In this document: positions 1 through 5,595 of the stretch, in pieces | How positions within the stretch are numbered: position 1 is the first letter of the stretch | How the letters are laid out: every line of letters starts with the position of its first letter | From: Dehalococcoidia bacterium | GTDB taxonomy: Bacteria; Chloroflexota; Dehalococcoidia; JACPQF01 | Assembly: GCA_030650265.1 (NCBI GenBank) | Contig: JAUSEJ010000089.1 | Coordinates: forward strand, 1 to 5,863 | Reading direction: 5' to 3' | DNA: 5,863 bases | Translations under genes and position numbers: made by a program | Notes under the pieces: generated by a model | What the model was told of the DNA's origin: nothing | What the model saw: only the letters and a program-made list of their open reading frames with translations | Databases searched by the model: none

Positions 1-36
1 TGTGACTTAGTGCCTTTGTGTTTGAAGCCCGTTCTT

Positions 37-44
37 AGAAGGAG
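37..44 (+). promoter_or_regulatory. Ribosome binding site fixing the TTG start of cobS
   Basis: AGAAGGAG lies 9 nt before the TTG at 54-56. An in-frame TGA at 45-47 rules out any start further upstream in this frame, and the conserved CobS N-terminal helix begins directly after this TTG. The site and the stop together decide the start. Bases 1-36 show no recognisable gene end. Stops occur in two frames (3-5, 8-10), while the third frame stays open to a TGA at 73-75, so the 3' end of an upstream gene cannot be placed. Confidence 0.8.
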
Positions 45-53
45 TGAACCTGC

Positions 54-833
54 TTGGCTTTTCTTACAGCACTGACCATCCTGACCGCGATCCCGGTGCC
101 TCGTTGGCTGGATAAGTCGAAAACGGCGCCGCTAAGCGGGGGGGCGGATGTTTTTGCCCGGTCGGTGCCTTACTTTCCCCTGGTCGGGCTGATTCTCGGG
201 TTGATTCTGGTGGGGCTTGACTTCCTCCTGCGTTTGGCCTTCCCGCCGCTGGTGGTCAGCGCCCTGCTAGTGGTTGCCATGCTGCTCTTAACCGGCGGAT
301 TGCATTTGGAAGGGTTTATCGATAGCTGCGACGGCCTCCTGACCGCCAAGTCGCCGGAGGAGAGGCTGGCCATCATGAAGGATAGCCGGTCCGGCGCCTT
401 TGGCGTGGCCGGCGCGGGAGCCTTGCTGCTTCTTCGGTTTGCTGCGCTGGCTTCTCTGGTGGGGGAAGCCCGTTGGTTGGCTTTGCTGCTGGCCCCGGTT
501 CTCTCGCGTTGGGCCATGGCTTATGCGATGGCTGCCTTCCCCTACGGCCGTAGCAGTTCCGGCCTGGGTAAGATCTTCAAGGATTACCTCAAGCCAAAGC
601 AGATCGTCTATGCCACAATCATCGCCTTGGCGATAGCAGGAGCCGTCTGGCAATTGAACGGTCTAGCGACGTGGGGAGTTGCTTGCCTGGTATCCTGGTT
701 CGTGGCGAGGTTTACCCTCAGCCGCATCCCCGGCCTCACTGGCGATGTATACGGGGCGATCAACGAGGTGACCGAGGTTGCGATCCTACTTGTTGTTCCC
801 ATCTTGATGGCGCTATCTAGCGGGAGTGCCTAA
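54..833 (+). CDS. cobS: Adenosylcobinamide-GDP ribazoletransferase (cobalamin synthase) CobS
   Basis: This integral membrane enzyme joins adenosylcobinamide-GDP to alpha-ribazole (or its phosphate), the step that attaches the lower ligand in cobalamin assembly. The 259-residue length is normal for the family. The family signature is visible: GGLHLEGFIDSCDGLL at residues 81-96 (acidic residues E86, D90, D93; many relatives have Asp where E86 stands), then MKDSRSGAFG at 108-117, and GLTGDVYGAINE at 227-238 near the C terminus. Several hydrophobic segments are present, for example about 42-60, 66-82, 120-150 and 183-215, as expected of a polytopic inner-membrane protein. Translation starts at TTG, supported by a strong Shine-Dalgarno site and an in-frame stop just upstream. 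The stop TAA is followed 14 nt later by cbiB, so the two genes are almost certainly one transcript. Identification is firm from motifs plus context. Confidence 0.95.
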   Translation: MAFLTALTILTAIPVPRWLDKSKTAPLSGGADVFARSVPYFPLVGLILGLILVGLDFLLRLAFPPLVVSALLVVAMLLLTGGLHLEGFIDSCDGLLTAKSPEERLAIMKDSRSGAFGVAGAGALLLLRFAALASLVGEARWLALLLAPVLSRWAMAYAMAAFPYGRSSSGLGKIFKDYLKPKQIVYATIIALAIAGAVWQLNGLATWGVACLVSWFVARFTLSRIPGLTGDVYGAINEVTEVAILLVVPILMALSSGSA

Positions 834-847
834 AATGGTCTATCTCT

Positions 848-1780
848 ATGGCTGATTTCACGATCCTTATCCTCGCCATCGCCATGGACCTTCTACTAGG
901 GGAGCCACCACCCTTTGCGCACCCGGTCGTCTGGGTAGGGGGGCTCATTGCCATTTTCAAACGGCTCGCACCGGCCGGCTGGGTTTGGCTACAGTTTGTC
1001 TATGGGGTCATGGCCGTGCTGATCGCCACAGCCCTTCTCGGTGGGCTGTCCTACTACATCCTTGGCTTTCTCCACGAGAACAACTTTCTCGGCTACATAC
1101 TCATCGGTGTATTTCTGCTAAAAGGAAGTTTCTCCGTGCGTGCCCTTCATGCTGCCGCGACGCGAGTGGGACTGCTTCTTGATGAAGGTGAGATTGAGGA
1201 AGCGCGTTTCTACCTGAGGGATCTCGTCAGTCGAGACGCTTCCTCCCTCGACAAGCCATTGATCGCTGCGGCTGCCGTCGAGTCGGTGGCCGAAAACATC
1301 ACAGATAGTCTGGTCGCGCCGCTGTTCTATTTTCTTCTTTTCGGTGTGCCCGGAGCCCTGGTCTATCGCACGGTGAATACCTTCGATTCGATGATAGGCT
1401 ACCGCGGGATATACGAGTACTTGGGAAAGTTTGCTGCCAGACTGGATGACCTGTTGAATTTCATTCCTGCCCGGCTGACTGCCCTTCTTATCGTGCTGGC
1501 CGCCGCCATCACGGGAAACGATGTGAAAGGGGCCTGGAGAATCATGGTCCGGGATCACGGAAGAACGGCAAGCCCGAACGCCGGCTGGACCATGAGCGCT
1601 GCGGCCGGAGCGCTGCAGGTCCAACTCGAAAAAGTTAGTTATTACACCCTGGGTGATCCCCGGCGTCCCGCTAGTAGTCAGACCATCGGCGAGGTATTGC
1701 GCTTGCTACAGGTGGTGTTGGCAATATGGGTCGGCATAATTCTCTTTTTCGAGGTAATCCACTTTGTCCTTGCTCCCTAG
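848..1780 (+). CDS. cbiB: Adenosylcobinamide-phosphate synthase CbiB (CobD of the Pseudomonas denitrificans nomenclature)
   Basis: CbiB is a membrane protein that amidates adenosylcobyric acid with aminopropanol or its O-phosphate, giving adenosylcobinamide (phosphate). The 310-residue length matches the family. Visible signatures are MDLLLGEPPPFAHPVVWVG at residues 13-31, ESVAENITDSLVAPLF at 145-160, VNTFDSMIGYR at 176-186, and SPNAGW at 242-247 followed by a YYTLG stretch at 265-269. Hydrophobic helices are seen near 3-18, 50-72, 80-95, 155-173, 208-222 and 286-308. ATG 848 is the only sensible start, because the frame upstream has a TAG at 818-820 and no other start codon. However, no Shine-Dalgarno sequence sits at normal distance; GGGAG at 822-826 is 21 nt away. 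Translation may therefore depend on coupling from cobS or from a six-codon ORF at 835-855. The gene overlaps cobD by 17 nt. Confidence 0.95.
   Translation: MADFTILILAIAMDLLLGEPPPFAHPVVWVGGLIAIFKRLAPAGWVWLQFVYGVMAVLIATALLGGLSYYILGFLHENNFLGYILIGVFLLKGSFSVRALHAAATRVGLLLDEGEIEEARFYLRDLVSRDASSLDKPLIAAAAVESVAENITDSLVAPLFYFLLFGVPGALVYRTVNTFDSMIGYRGIYEYLGKFAARLDDLLNFIPARLTALLIVLAAAITGNDVKGAWRIMVRDHGRTASPNAGWTMSAAAGALQVQLEKVSYYTLGDPRRPASSQTIGEVLRLLQVVLAIWVGIILFFEVIHFVLAP
1751..1754 (+). promoter_or_regulatory. Ribosome binding site for cobD inside the end of cbiB
   Basis: GAGG lies 9 nt before the TTG at 1764-1766 and inside the last codons of cbiB. It supports the overlapping TTG start: the family's N-terminal HGG motif follows only 16 residues later, and the frame has no ATG before that motif. 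Confidence 0.6.
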
Positions 1781-2852
1781 ACCCCAAATCCAACTGTTAG
1801 CGGTTGGCGTACACGGAGGCGTCAACTTCGAGGAACTCGAACGCCTGGGACTCAGGCCGGAGGACGTGTTGGATTTCAGCGTCAACGCCAATCCCTTCGG
1901 TCCGCCGCCAGGGGTACGCGAGGCCGTGGCGCGATCCGTCATTGATCGGTATCCTGACCCGGAGGCGACAGCGCTCCGGCGTCGGCTGGCCGCCGAGTAT
2001 GGGTTGGACGTTGACAACATCCTGGTGACCAATGGGTCGGTGGAGGCGATCTGGAGCGCCTGCCTGGCCTATGTTGGCCCGGGGGACTGTGTCCTCGTGT
2101 GCAGTCCCACCTTTGGCGAGTACGAGATTGCCGCCAGGATAGCCGGGGCCGACGTGATGAAGTTGAACGCCAGCGAAGAAGACGGATTTCAGCCTGACCT
2201 CGGCCGCATCGTGCAGATGATGGCTAGCTGTCGACCCAAGATAGTATTCCTCTGTAATCCCAACAACCCGACGGGTGCGTATCTAGCCAAAGAGGAAATC
2301 GAGGCGATTTTGTCGGCCAACGTCAGTGGTCTGCTGGTGCTAGATGAGGCCTACGCTGGTTTCGTGCGGGGACACTGGTCCTCGATCGATCTGATTGAGC
2401 GTGGCAACCTGCTAGTTCTACACTCCATGACCAAAGATTTTACGCTGGCCGGGCTCAGACTTGGCTACGCCCTCGCCCATGCCGGGATAATTGCCCCACT
2501 CCGGCGCGTCAAGGCACCCTGGAGCGTCAATGCGCCGGCGCTGGAAGCGGGTCTCGCCGCCCTGAGCCAGCGCCAGTTCCTGGACAATTGCCTTGAGAGA
2601 ATCTGGGAGGCCAGGGATTATCTGGCTCAGGAGTTTCGCCGCCATGGATTCCCGGTCGTCGAATCTCGCGCAAACTTCTTCATTGCCAGGGTGGGTGACG
2701 CCAGGCGGTTCCGTTCAGAGCTTCTCACGAGAGGGTACATGGTGCGAGACTGCGCTTCCTTTGGCCTACCGGAGTACGTAAGGGTGTCGCCCCGGGGCAT
2801 GGCGGAGTGCCAGCGGCTGGTGCAAGCGTTGGAAGCGGTCGCCTCGGGATAA
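1764..2852 (+). CDS. cobD: L-threonine-O-3-phosphate decarboxylase CobD (PLP-dependent, HisC-like fold)
   Basis: Class I/II PLP enzyme predicted to decarboxylate L-threonine phosphate to (R)-1-amino-2-propanol phosphate, the linker that CbiB attaches to the corrin ring. Its 362 residues are close to the usual size of CobD and lack any extra C-terminal metal-binding tail. Visible features are HGG at 17-19 and DFSVNANPFGPP at 37-48 (the family's 'DFS-N-NP-G-P' motif), then NPNNPTG at 165-171. The PLP-contacting DEAY is at 194-197 (D194, Y197), and the Schiff-base lysine K224 is in HSMTKDFTLAGLRLGY (220-235), with R232. The substrate-carboxylate arginine is probably R340. By sequence alone this fold is easily mistaken for histidinol-phosphate aminotransferase. 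The N-terminal HGG/NANP motif and the place directly behind cbiB favour CobD. It starts at TTG, overlaps cbiB by 17 nt, and ends 18 nt before a terminator. Confidence 0.9.
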   Translation: MSLLPRPQIQLLAVGVHGGVNFEELERLGLRPEDVLDFSVNANPFGPPPGVREAVARSVIDRYPDPEATALRRRLAAEYGLDVDNILVTNGSVEAIWSACLAYVGPGDCVLVCSPTFGEYEIAARIAGADVMKLNASEEDGFQPDLGRIVQMMASCRPKIVFLCNPNNPTGAYLAKEEIEAILSANVSGLLVLDEAYAGFVRGHWSSIDLIERGNLLVLHSMTKDFTLAGLRLGYALAHAGIIAPLRRVKAPWSVNAPALEAGLAALSQRQFLDNCLERIWEARDYLAQEFRRHGFPVVESRANFFIARVGDARRFRSELLTRGYMVRDCASFGLPEYVRVSPRGMAECQRLVQALEAVASG

Positions 2853-2870
2853 ATCCCAAGGCTAATAGCC

Positions 2871-2899
2871 AAAGCATCCTTCCAGGAAGGACGCTTTTT
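2871..2899 (+). terminator. Rho-independent terminator of the cobS-cbiB-cobD operon
   Basis: AAAGC-A-TCCTTC pairs with GAAGGA-C-GCTTT around a three-base CAG loop, with one A/C mismatch. This gives about eleven paired positions followed by a run of five T (2895-2899). It begins 18 nt after the cobD stop. On the minus strand the tail is only a short T run, so I read it as mainly serving the plus-strand operon. Confidence 0.85.
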
Positions 2900-2949
2900 A
2901 GTCGCGATCAGCGCTTATCAGCCTTCTTATAGCAGGCTTGGACTCTGAG

Positions 2950-2969
2950 CCTGCGGATTGATCCGCAGG
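2950..2969. repeat. Perfect 8-bp inverted repeat with 4-base loop between convergent genes
   Basis: CCTGCGGA (2950-2957), TTGA loop, TCCGCAGG (2962-2969). It lies 26 nt beyond the full-length stop (2996-2998) of the minus-strand propeller gene, where a terminator would be expected. Neither side has a T run, so it is not a classical intrinsic terminator. It could act as an RNA-stabilising 3' hairpin or assist factor-dependent termination; this is inference. Confidence 0.5.
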
Positions 2970-2995
2970 GTCTCTGGGAAGCTGCGATTGCCGAA

Positions 2996-3274
2996 CTACT
3001 CTATTGCGTACAGGGTTCCGTCTTGGGAAGCAACATAGAGTATACCGCTGGCAAGAGCAGGAGCAGTTGTGATGCTACCCCTGGTCGGGAAATCCCAAAG
3101 CCTGGCGCCTGAGCCGGCATTCAGCGCGTAGAGCTTTCCGTCGTCCGATCCGATGTATAGAGTGTCGTTGGCGATCAGCGGGGCTGAGATGACGTTTGCC
3201 CCTGTCTTGAACTCCCAGGCCTTGGCGCCGTTTCCGGCTTCTAGCGCATAGACGCGGGAATCGGCTGCGCCGAG
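2996..3274 (-). pseudogene. Severed C-terminal part of the same propeller gene (blades 6-8)
   Basis: Directly after the TAA at 3275-3277 the same frame runs on for 92 codons to a TAG at 2996-2998. The translation is plain propeller sequence: SRVYALEAGNGAKAWEF, then TLYIGSDDGKLYALNAGSG, then ILYVASQDGTLYAIE. The aromatic positions 378 (the stop), 418 and 458 of the joined protein are exactly 40 residues apart, so no frameshift or deletion has occurred. No ATG, GTG or TTG codon exists in these 92 codons, so the piece cannot be translated separately by usual initiation. Its last half-blade would pair with the NLKWTFSIG strand near residue 127 to close an eight-bladed ring. The whole locus 2996-4408 should be treated as one interrupted gene unless the TAA proves to be an error. 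Confidence 0.85.
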
Positions 3275-4408
3275 TTAAACTTTGTCGCCGGCAAAAGCGG
3301 CGCCGGAGCTTAGACGGTCCTTGACTTGAAAGCCCCACACGAGGCCCGGCGGTGGCGACGGAACTGGAAGGGGGAACCCATAAAGGTACAAGAGATTCCA
3401 GAGTGGGCGGATTTTCTCCAGACCACTCGCTCTGGCCGTGGTGTCAATAGCCCGCATTTTTCCATCGCTTCCCCCGACGAAGACACGATCACCGACGATG
3501 GTGGGCGACGCTTCCGGCCAAACATTAGAAGTGTATTCGAAACGCTGGACACCAGTGCGAGCGTCGAGGATGTGCAGAACGCCGTCGCTGGACCCCACGG
3601 CAACCTCGCCAGCCGCCACGGCCGGGCTACTGGACATCCATCCTTTCGCTCTGTATACCCATAGGTTTGCGCCGGTTGCTGCGTCGATGGCATAAAAATT
3701 GTAGTCACCAGCCCCCAGGTATACCACACCATTGGAGACGTTGGCCGCTGACGCGATGTTGCCGGCTGTCCTGAACTCCCACCGTTGCTTACCGGAATCG
3801 GCGTCGAGGGCGATCAGACGACCATCTAGTAGCCCGACATACACGTATTGTCCTGCCACCGCCGGTGAGGCGATTACCGGTCCGGTAGTCGTATATTCCC
3901 ATATGAGTTCGCCGGTCCCGGCATCAAGCGCGTAGAGTCTGGAATTGGACGAGCCCACAAATACTTTGCCGTTGGCCACCACTGGCGAAGAGTAGGCAGG
4001 TGATCCGATGGAAAATGTCCACTTGAGGTTGCCTTCAGGCAGCTTGGGAACATTCTCGATGTAGGCCGTTTGAGCGCCGTTACCCCGTATGAGTGGCCAG
4101 GCAGTCCAGCCAGTGGCGGGCGATATATTGGATGTCGGGAGAAGGATCTGTTTCGGAAAGGCGGCGCTGACGATTCCTGGTCCGAGCCAAACGAGGAGAA
4201 GAAGGGCGACGCCGACGATAAGCAACGCTCGAAGCTTGTTGTATTGAAGCCAGGTGGCGAATCGTTGCCATCGGGACGGCTTAGGCTTCGGTCCGCGGTT
4301 TCCCGCGGACGCCAGGTTCGACTGGCACTGGCTACAGACGCGCGCTTCCGTCGTCCGGGTTGCGCCGCAGGCAGGACATATAGGATTCGCTTCAGGTTGA
4401 TCGAACAT
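3275..4408 (-). CDS. Zinc-ribbon, single-helix, PQQ-like beta-propeller protein, cut short by an in-frame TAA
   Basis: The reading frame gives 377 residues up to a premature TAA; the intact protein would have 470. From the N terminus there is a zinc ribbon, CPAC (11-14) and CSQC (25-28), then a basic stretch at 40-60. One transmembrane helix follows at about 61-80, then WD40/PQQ-like repeats every 40 residues (KVFVG 148-152, YVYVG 188-192, VVYLG 228-232, EVAVG 268-272, RVFVG 308-312, each followed by a YALDAGTG-type turn). The layout implies a cytoplasmic zinc ribbon and an extracytoplasmic propeller, probably a scaffold or BamB-like binding protein; the ligand is unknown. No metal or PQQ cofactor site is evident. 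I chose ATG 4408, preceded by GGGGAAGGAA; TTG 4420 is possible but lacks a Shine-Dalgarno site. Blade 5 carries an insert of about 28 residues rich in Pro and Leu. Truncation removes more than two blades and the closing strands, so the short product would probably not fold. Confidence 0.75.
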   Translation of the reverse strand: MFDQPEANPICPACGATRTTEARVCSQCQSNLASAGNRGPKPKPSRWQRFATWLQYNKLRALLIVGVALLLLVWLGPGIVSAAFPKQILLPTSNISPATGWTAWPLIRGNGAQTAYIENVPKLPEGNLKWTFSIGSPAYSSPVVANGKVFVGSSNSRLYALDAGTGELIWEYTTTGPVIASPAVAGQYVYVGLLDGRLIALDADSGKQRWEFRTAGNIASAANVSNGVVYLGAGDYNFYAIDAATGANLWVYRAKGWMSSSPAVAAGEVAVGSSDGVLHILDARTGVQRFEYTSNVWPEASPTIVGDRVFVGGSDGKMRAIDTTARASGLEKIRPLWNLLYLYGFPLPVPSPPPGLVWGFQVKDRLSSGAAFAGDKV

Positions 4409-4480
4409 TTCCTTCCCCAACCGCGGAAAGAAACGACTATGGGTCTGAGTTTGCCAGTCAACGCTATTCTGAGATTAGCT

Positions 4481-4510
4481 ATTATATGGACTGATTATCT
4501 GCTTAGTCAA
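4481..4510 (-). promoter_or_regulatory. Sigma-70-type promoter for the propeller gene
   Basis: On the minus strand TTGACT (4510-4505) is followed after 18 nt by a perfect TATAAT (4486-4481). Transcription would begin near 4474, leaving a leader of about 65 nt before ATG 4408. This implies the propeller gene is transcribed separately from the upstream CvpA-CAP gene. The -35 overlaps an inverted repeat, GTCAA-N8-TTGAC, at 4506-4523, which could be an operator. Confidence 0.75.
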
Positions 4511-4580
4511 TTGGTTCGTTGACCGCATCAGCCTGGTTCTTGCACTTGCTTGCCGGTAGAGGCCGGTGGTGGAGCGAAGT

Positions 4581-5570
4581 TCAATCGGTGAAGTTCTGCG
4601 TGAACATCTCGCCGTTTATGCCGCCATTGATCACCCCGATGCCGATGCGGCGGAAGCCGGGGGTGAGAATATTTTCACGATGGCCAGGACTATTCATCAA
4701 GCCGCTGTGGGCCATCTCTACGTTGGGCGCGTAGGCCAGGTTTTCGGCGGCCATCGTGAATTTCGCCCCCGACGCTCGAATGCGGTCGCCGGGTGTGCCA
4801 TTGACCGGCGATTCGTGGGCGAAATATGACAACTCGAACATCTCCCGGCTGTGATCCCGGGCTACGCCCTGCAGCGTCTTGTCCATGATCAGTGATTGCA
4901 GACCGGATTTGGCTCGTTCGGCGTTAACCATCTCGAGCATGCGATTCTCCGCATCGGTATTGACAGCGAGGGCGGAGGATGACGCGAAGCCGAGATTCAG
5001 GGGGTTTCCTGGCTGAGAGCGGGAAAGAAAGGTCAGGGTTTCATCTGCCGATTGCCCCAGAATAGCTTCCAGTCGGGGTGCGATATCCGAGGCAGCCGAG
5101 ATCAGTCGACTGCCAACATATGAATTTTCGATCAGGCTCTTGGCCCCGGGGATAATCGGAAACAGTCCGAAAGGAAGCATCAGGAGTGTGACTATTATGA
5201 TGCCCTTCACGACGCCTGGCAGCACTCCAGCGGCTGCATTGGCCAGGCGAAAAAGAAGGAAGAAGCGCAGGATCTGCCTTGTTGCTCTGGCCACAAGGCG
5301 AAAAATTAGAACGAACAGAATCTGACAGAGGACAAATACGGCAATAAATGCTCCCAGATTAACGATCGCTTTCGGCAAAGGGGCAACCGCTATCAGCCGC
5401 TCTGCAATTGGCCCGTATCCCTTGAAGGCAAGGTAAATGCTGGCGAACAGACCAAGTAACTCGAGGAAGCCATTGATGAAGCCGTTTCTTATCCCCGCTA
5501 TGGCCGAAAGGAAGATCAGAATAAGGGCCAGCAGGTCGACTACGTTCAGATCGGTCCCGTTGAAGGCCAT
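4581..5570 (-). CDS. CvpA-family membrane domain fused to a C-terminal CAP/SCP domain
   Basis: A 329-residue fusion. Residues about 8-142 form a CvpA/colicin-V-production-like unit with four hydrophobic helices (about 10-27, 31-50, 70-92, 112-140). It has the typical VVDLLALILI and NGFINGFLELLG opening and a glycine-rich last helix (GVLPGVVKG). A linker (about 145-205) leads to a CAP domain (208-329): MLEMVNAERAKSGL at 211-224, H252 in FAHESP, E276 in AENLAY, and H297/E299 in SPGHREN. The conserved His/Glu set of bacterial YkwD-like CAP proteins is thus present. No separate signal peptide exists. By analogy with mycobacterial MarP, a CvpA-like four-helix anchor with a periplasmic protease, the CAP domain is probably extracytoplasmic. 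Its activity is unknown; a cell-wall or stress role is inference. ATG 5570 has AGGAGG 10 nt upstream. It lies 25 nt behind ychF, in the same direction. Confidence 0.9.
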   Translation of the reverse strand: MAFNGTDLNVVDLLALILIFLSAIAGIRNGFINGFLELLGLFASIYLAFKGYGPIAERLIAVAPLPKAIVNLGAFIAVFVLCQILFVLIFRLVARATRQILRFFLLFRLANAAAGVLPGVVKGIIIVTLLMLPFGLFPIIPGAKSLIENSYVGSRLISAASDIAPRLEAILGQSADETLTFLSRSQPGNPLNLGFASSSALAVNTDAENRMLEMVNAERAKSGLQSLIMDKTLQGVARDHSREMFELSYFAHESPVNGTPGDRIRASGAKFTMAAENLAYAPNVEMAHSGLMNSPGHRENILTPGFRRIGIGVINGGINGEMFTQNFTD

Positions 5571-5580
5571 CTCCTGCTGT

Positions 5581-5586
5581 CCTCCT
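5581..5586 (-). promoter_or_regulatory. Consensus ribosome binding site for the CvpA-CAP gene
   Basis: AGGAGG on the minus strand, 10 nt before ATG 5570. A second AGGAG (5575-5571) abuts the ATG and is too close to act. The site lies in the 25-nt gap behind ychF, consistent with cotranscription. Confidence 0.75.
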
Positions 5587-5595
5587 GTGCCTGTG

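Noticed and set aside
1..53. Cobalamin riboswitch upstream of cobS
   Set aside because: Only 53 bases are present before cobS, with no B12-box-like segment visible; any riboswitch would be outside the window, at the operon start.
1118..1624. 168-codon minus-strand ORF inside cbiB
   Set aside because: Lies wholly opposite conserved cbiB coding sequence; the translation has no membrane, domain or motif character.
2906..2938. Imperfect palindromes (around AGCGCT at 2906-2919 and AGCCT/AGGCT at 2920-2938) as a second terminator or attachment site
   Set aside because: Stems are short or mismatched, no T run follows, and nothing nearby suggests an integrated element.
3326..3664. 112-codon plus-strand ORF within the propeller gene
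   Set aside because: Antisense shadow produced by the repeated codon pattern of the beta-propeller; no motif, and it overlaps well-supported coding sequence.
3275..4408. The 120-nt periodicity of this gene as a DNA repeat or CRISPR-like array
   Set aside because: Periodicity is at the protein level (40-residue blades); the DNA copies are diverged and there are no identical repeats with unique spacers.
4452..4461. Second TTGACT (minus strand) as a separate -35 for the propeller gene
   Set aside because: No acceptable -10 hexamer is found 16-18 nt downstream; the TTGACT/TATAAT pair at 4510-4481 is far better.
4070..4522. 150-codon plus-strand ORF opposite the start of the propeller gene
   Set aside because: Shadow of the minus-strand gene: its opposite strand carries the clear zinc ribbon and propeller repeats, the product has low-complexity Arg/Ser-type composition, and no ribosome binding site or family motif is seen.
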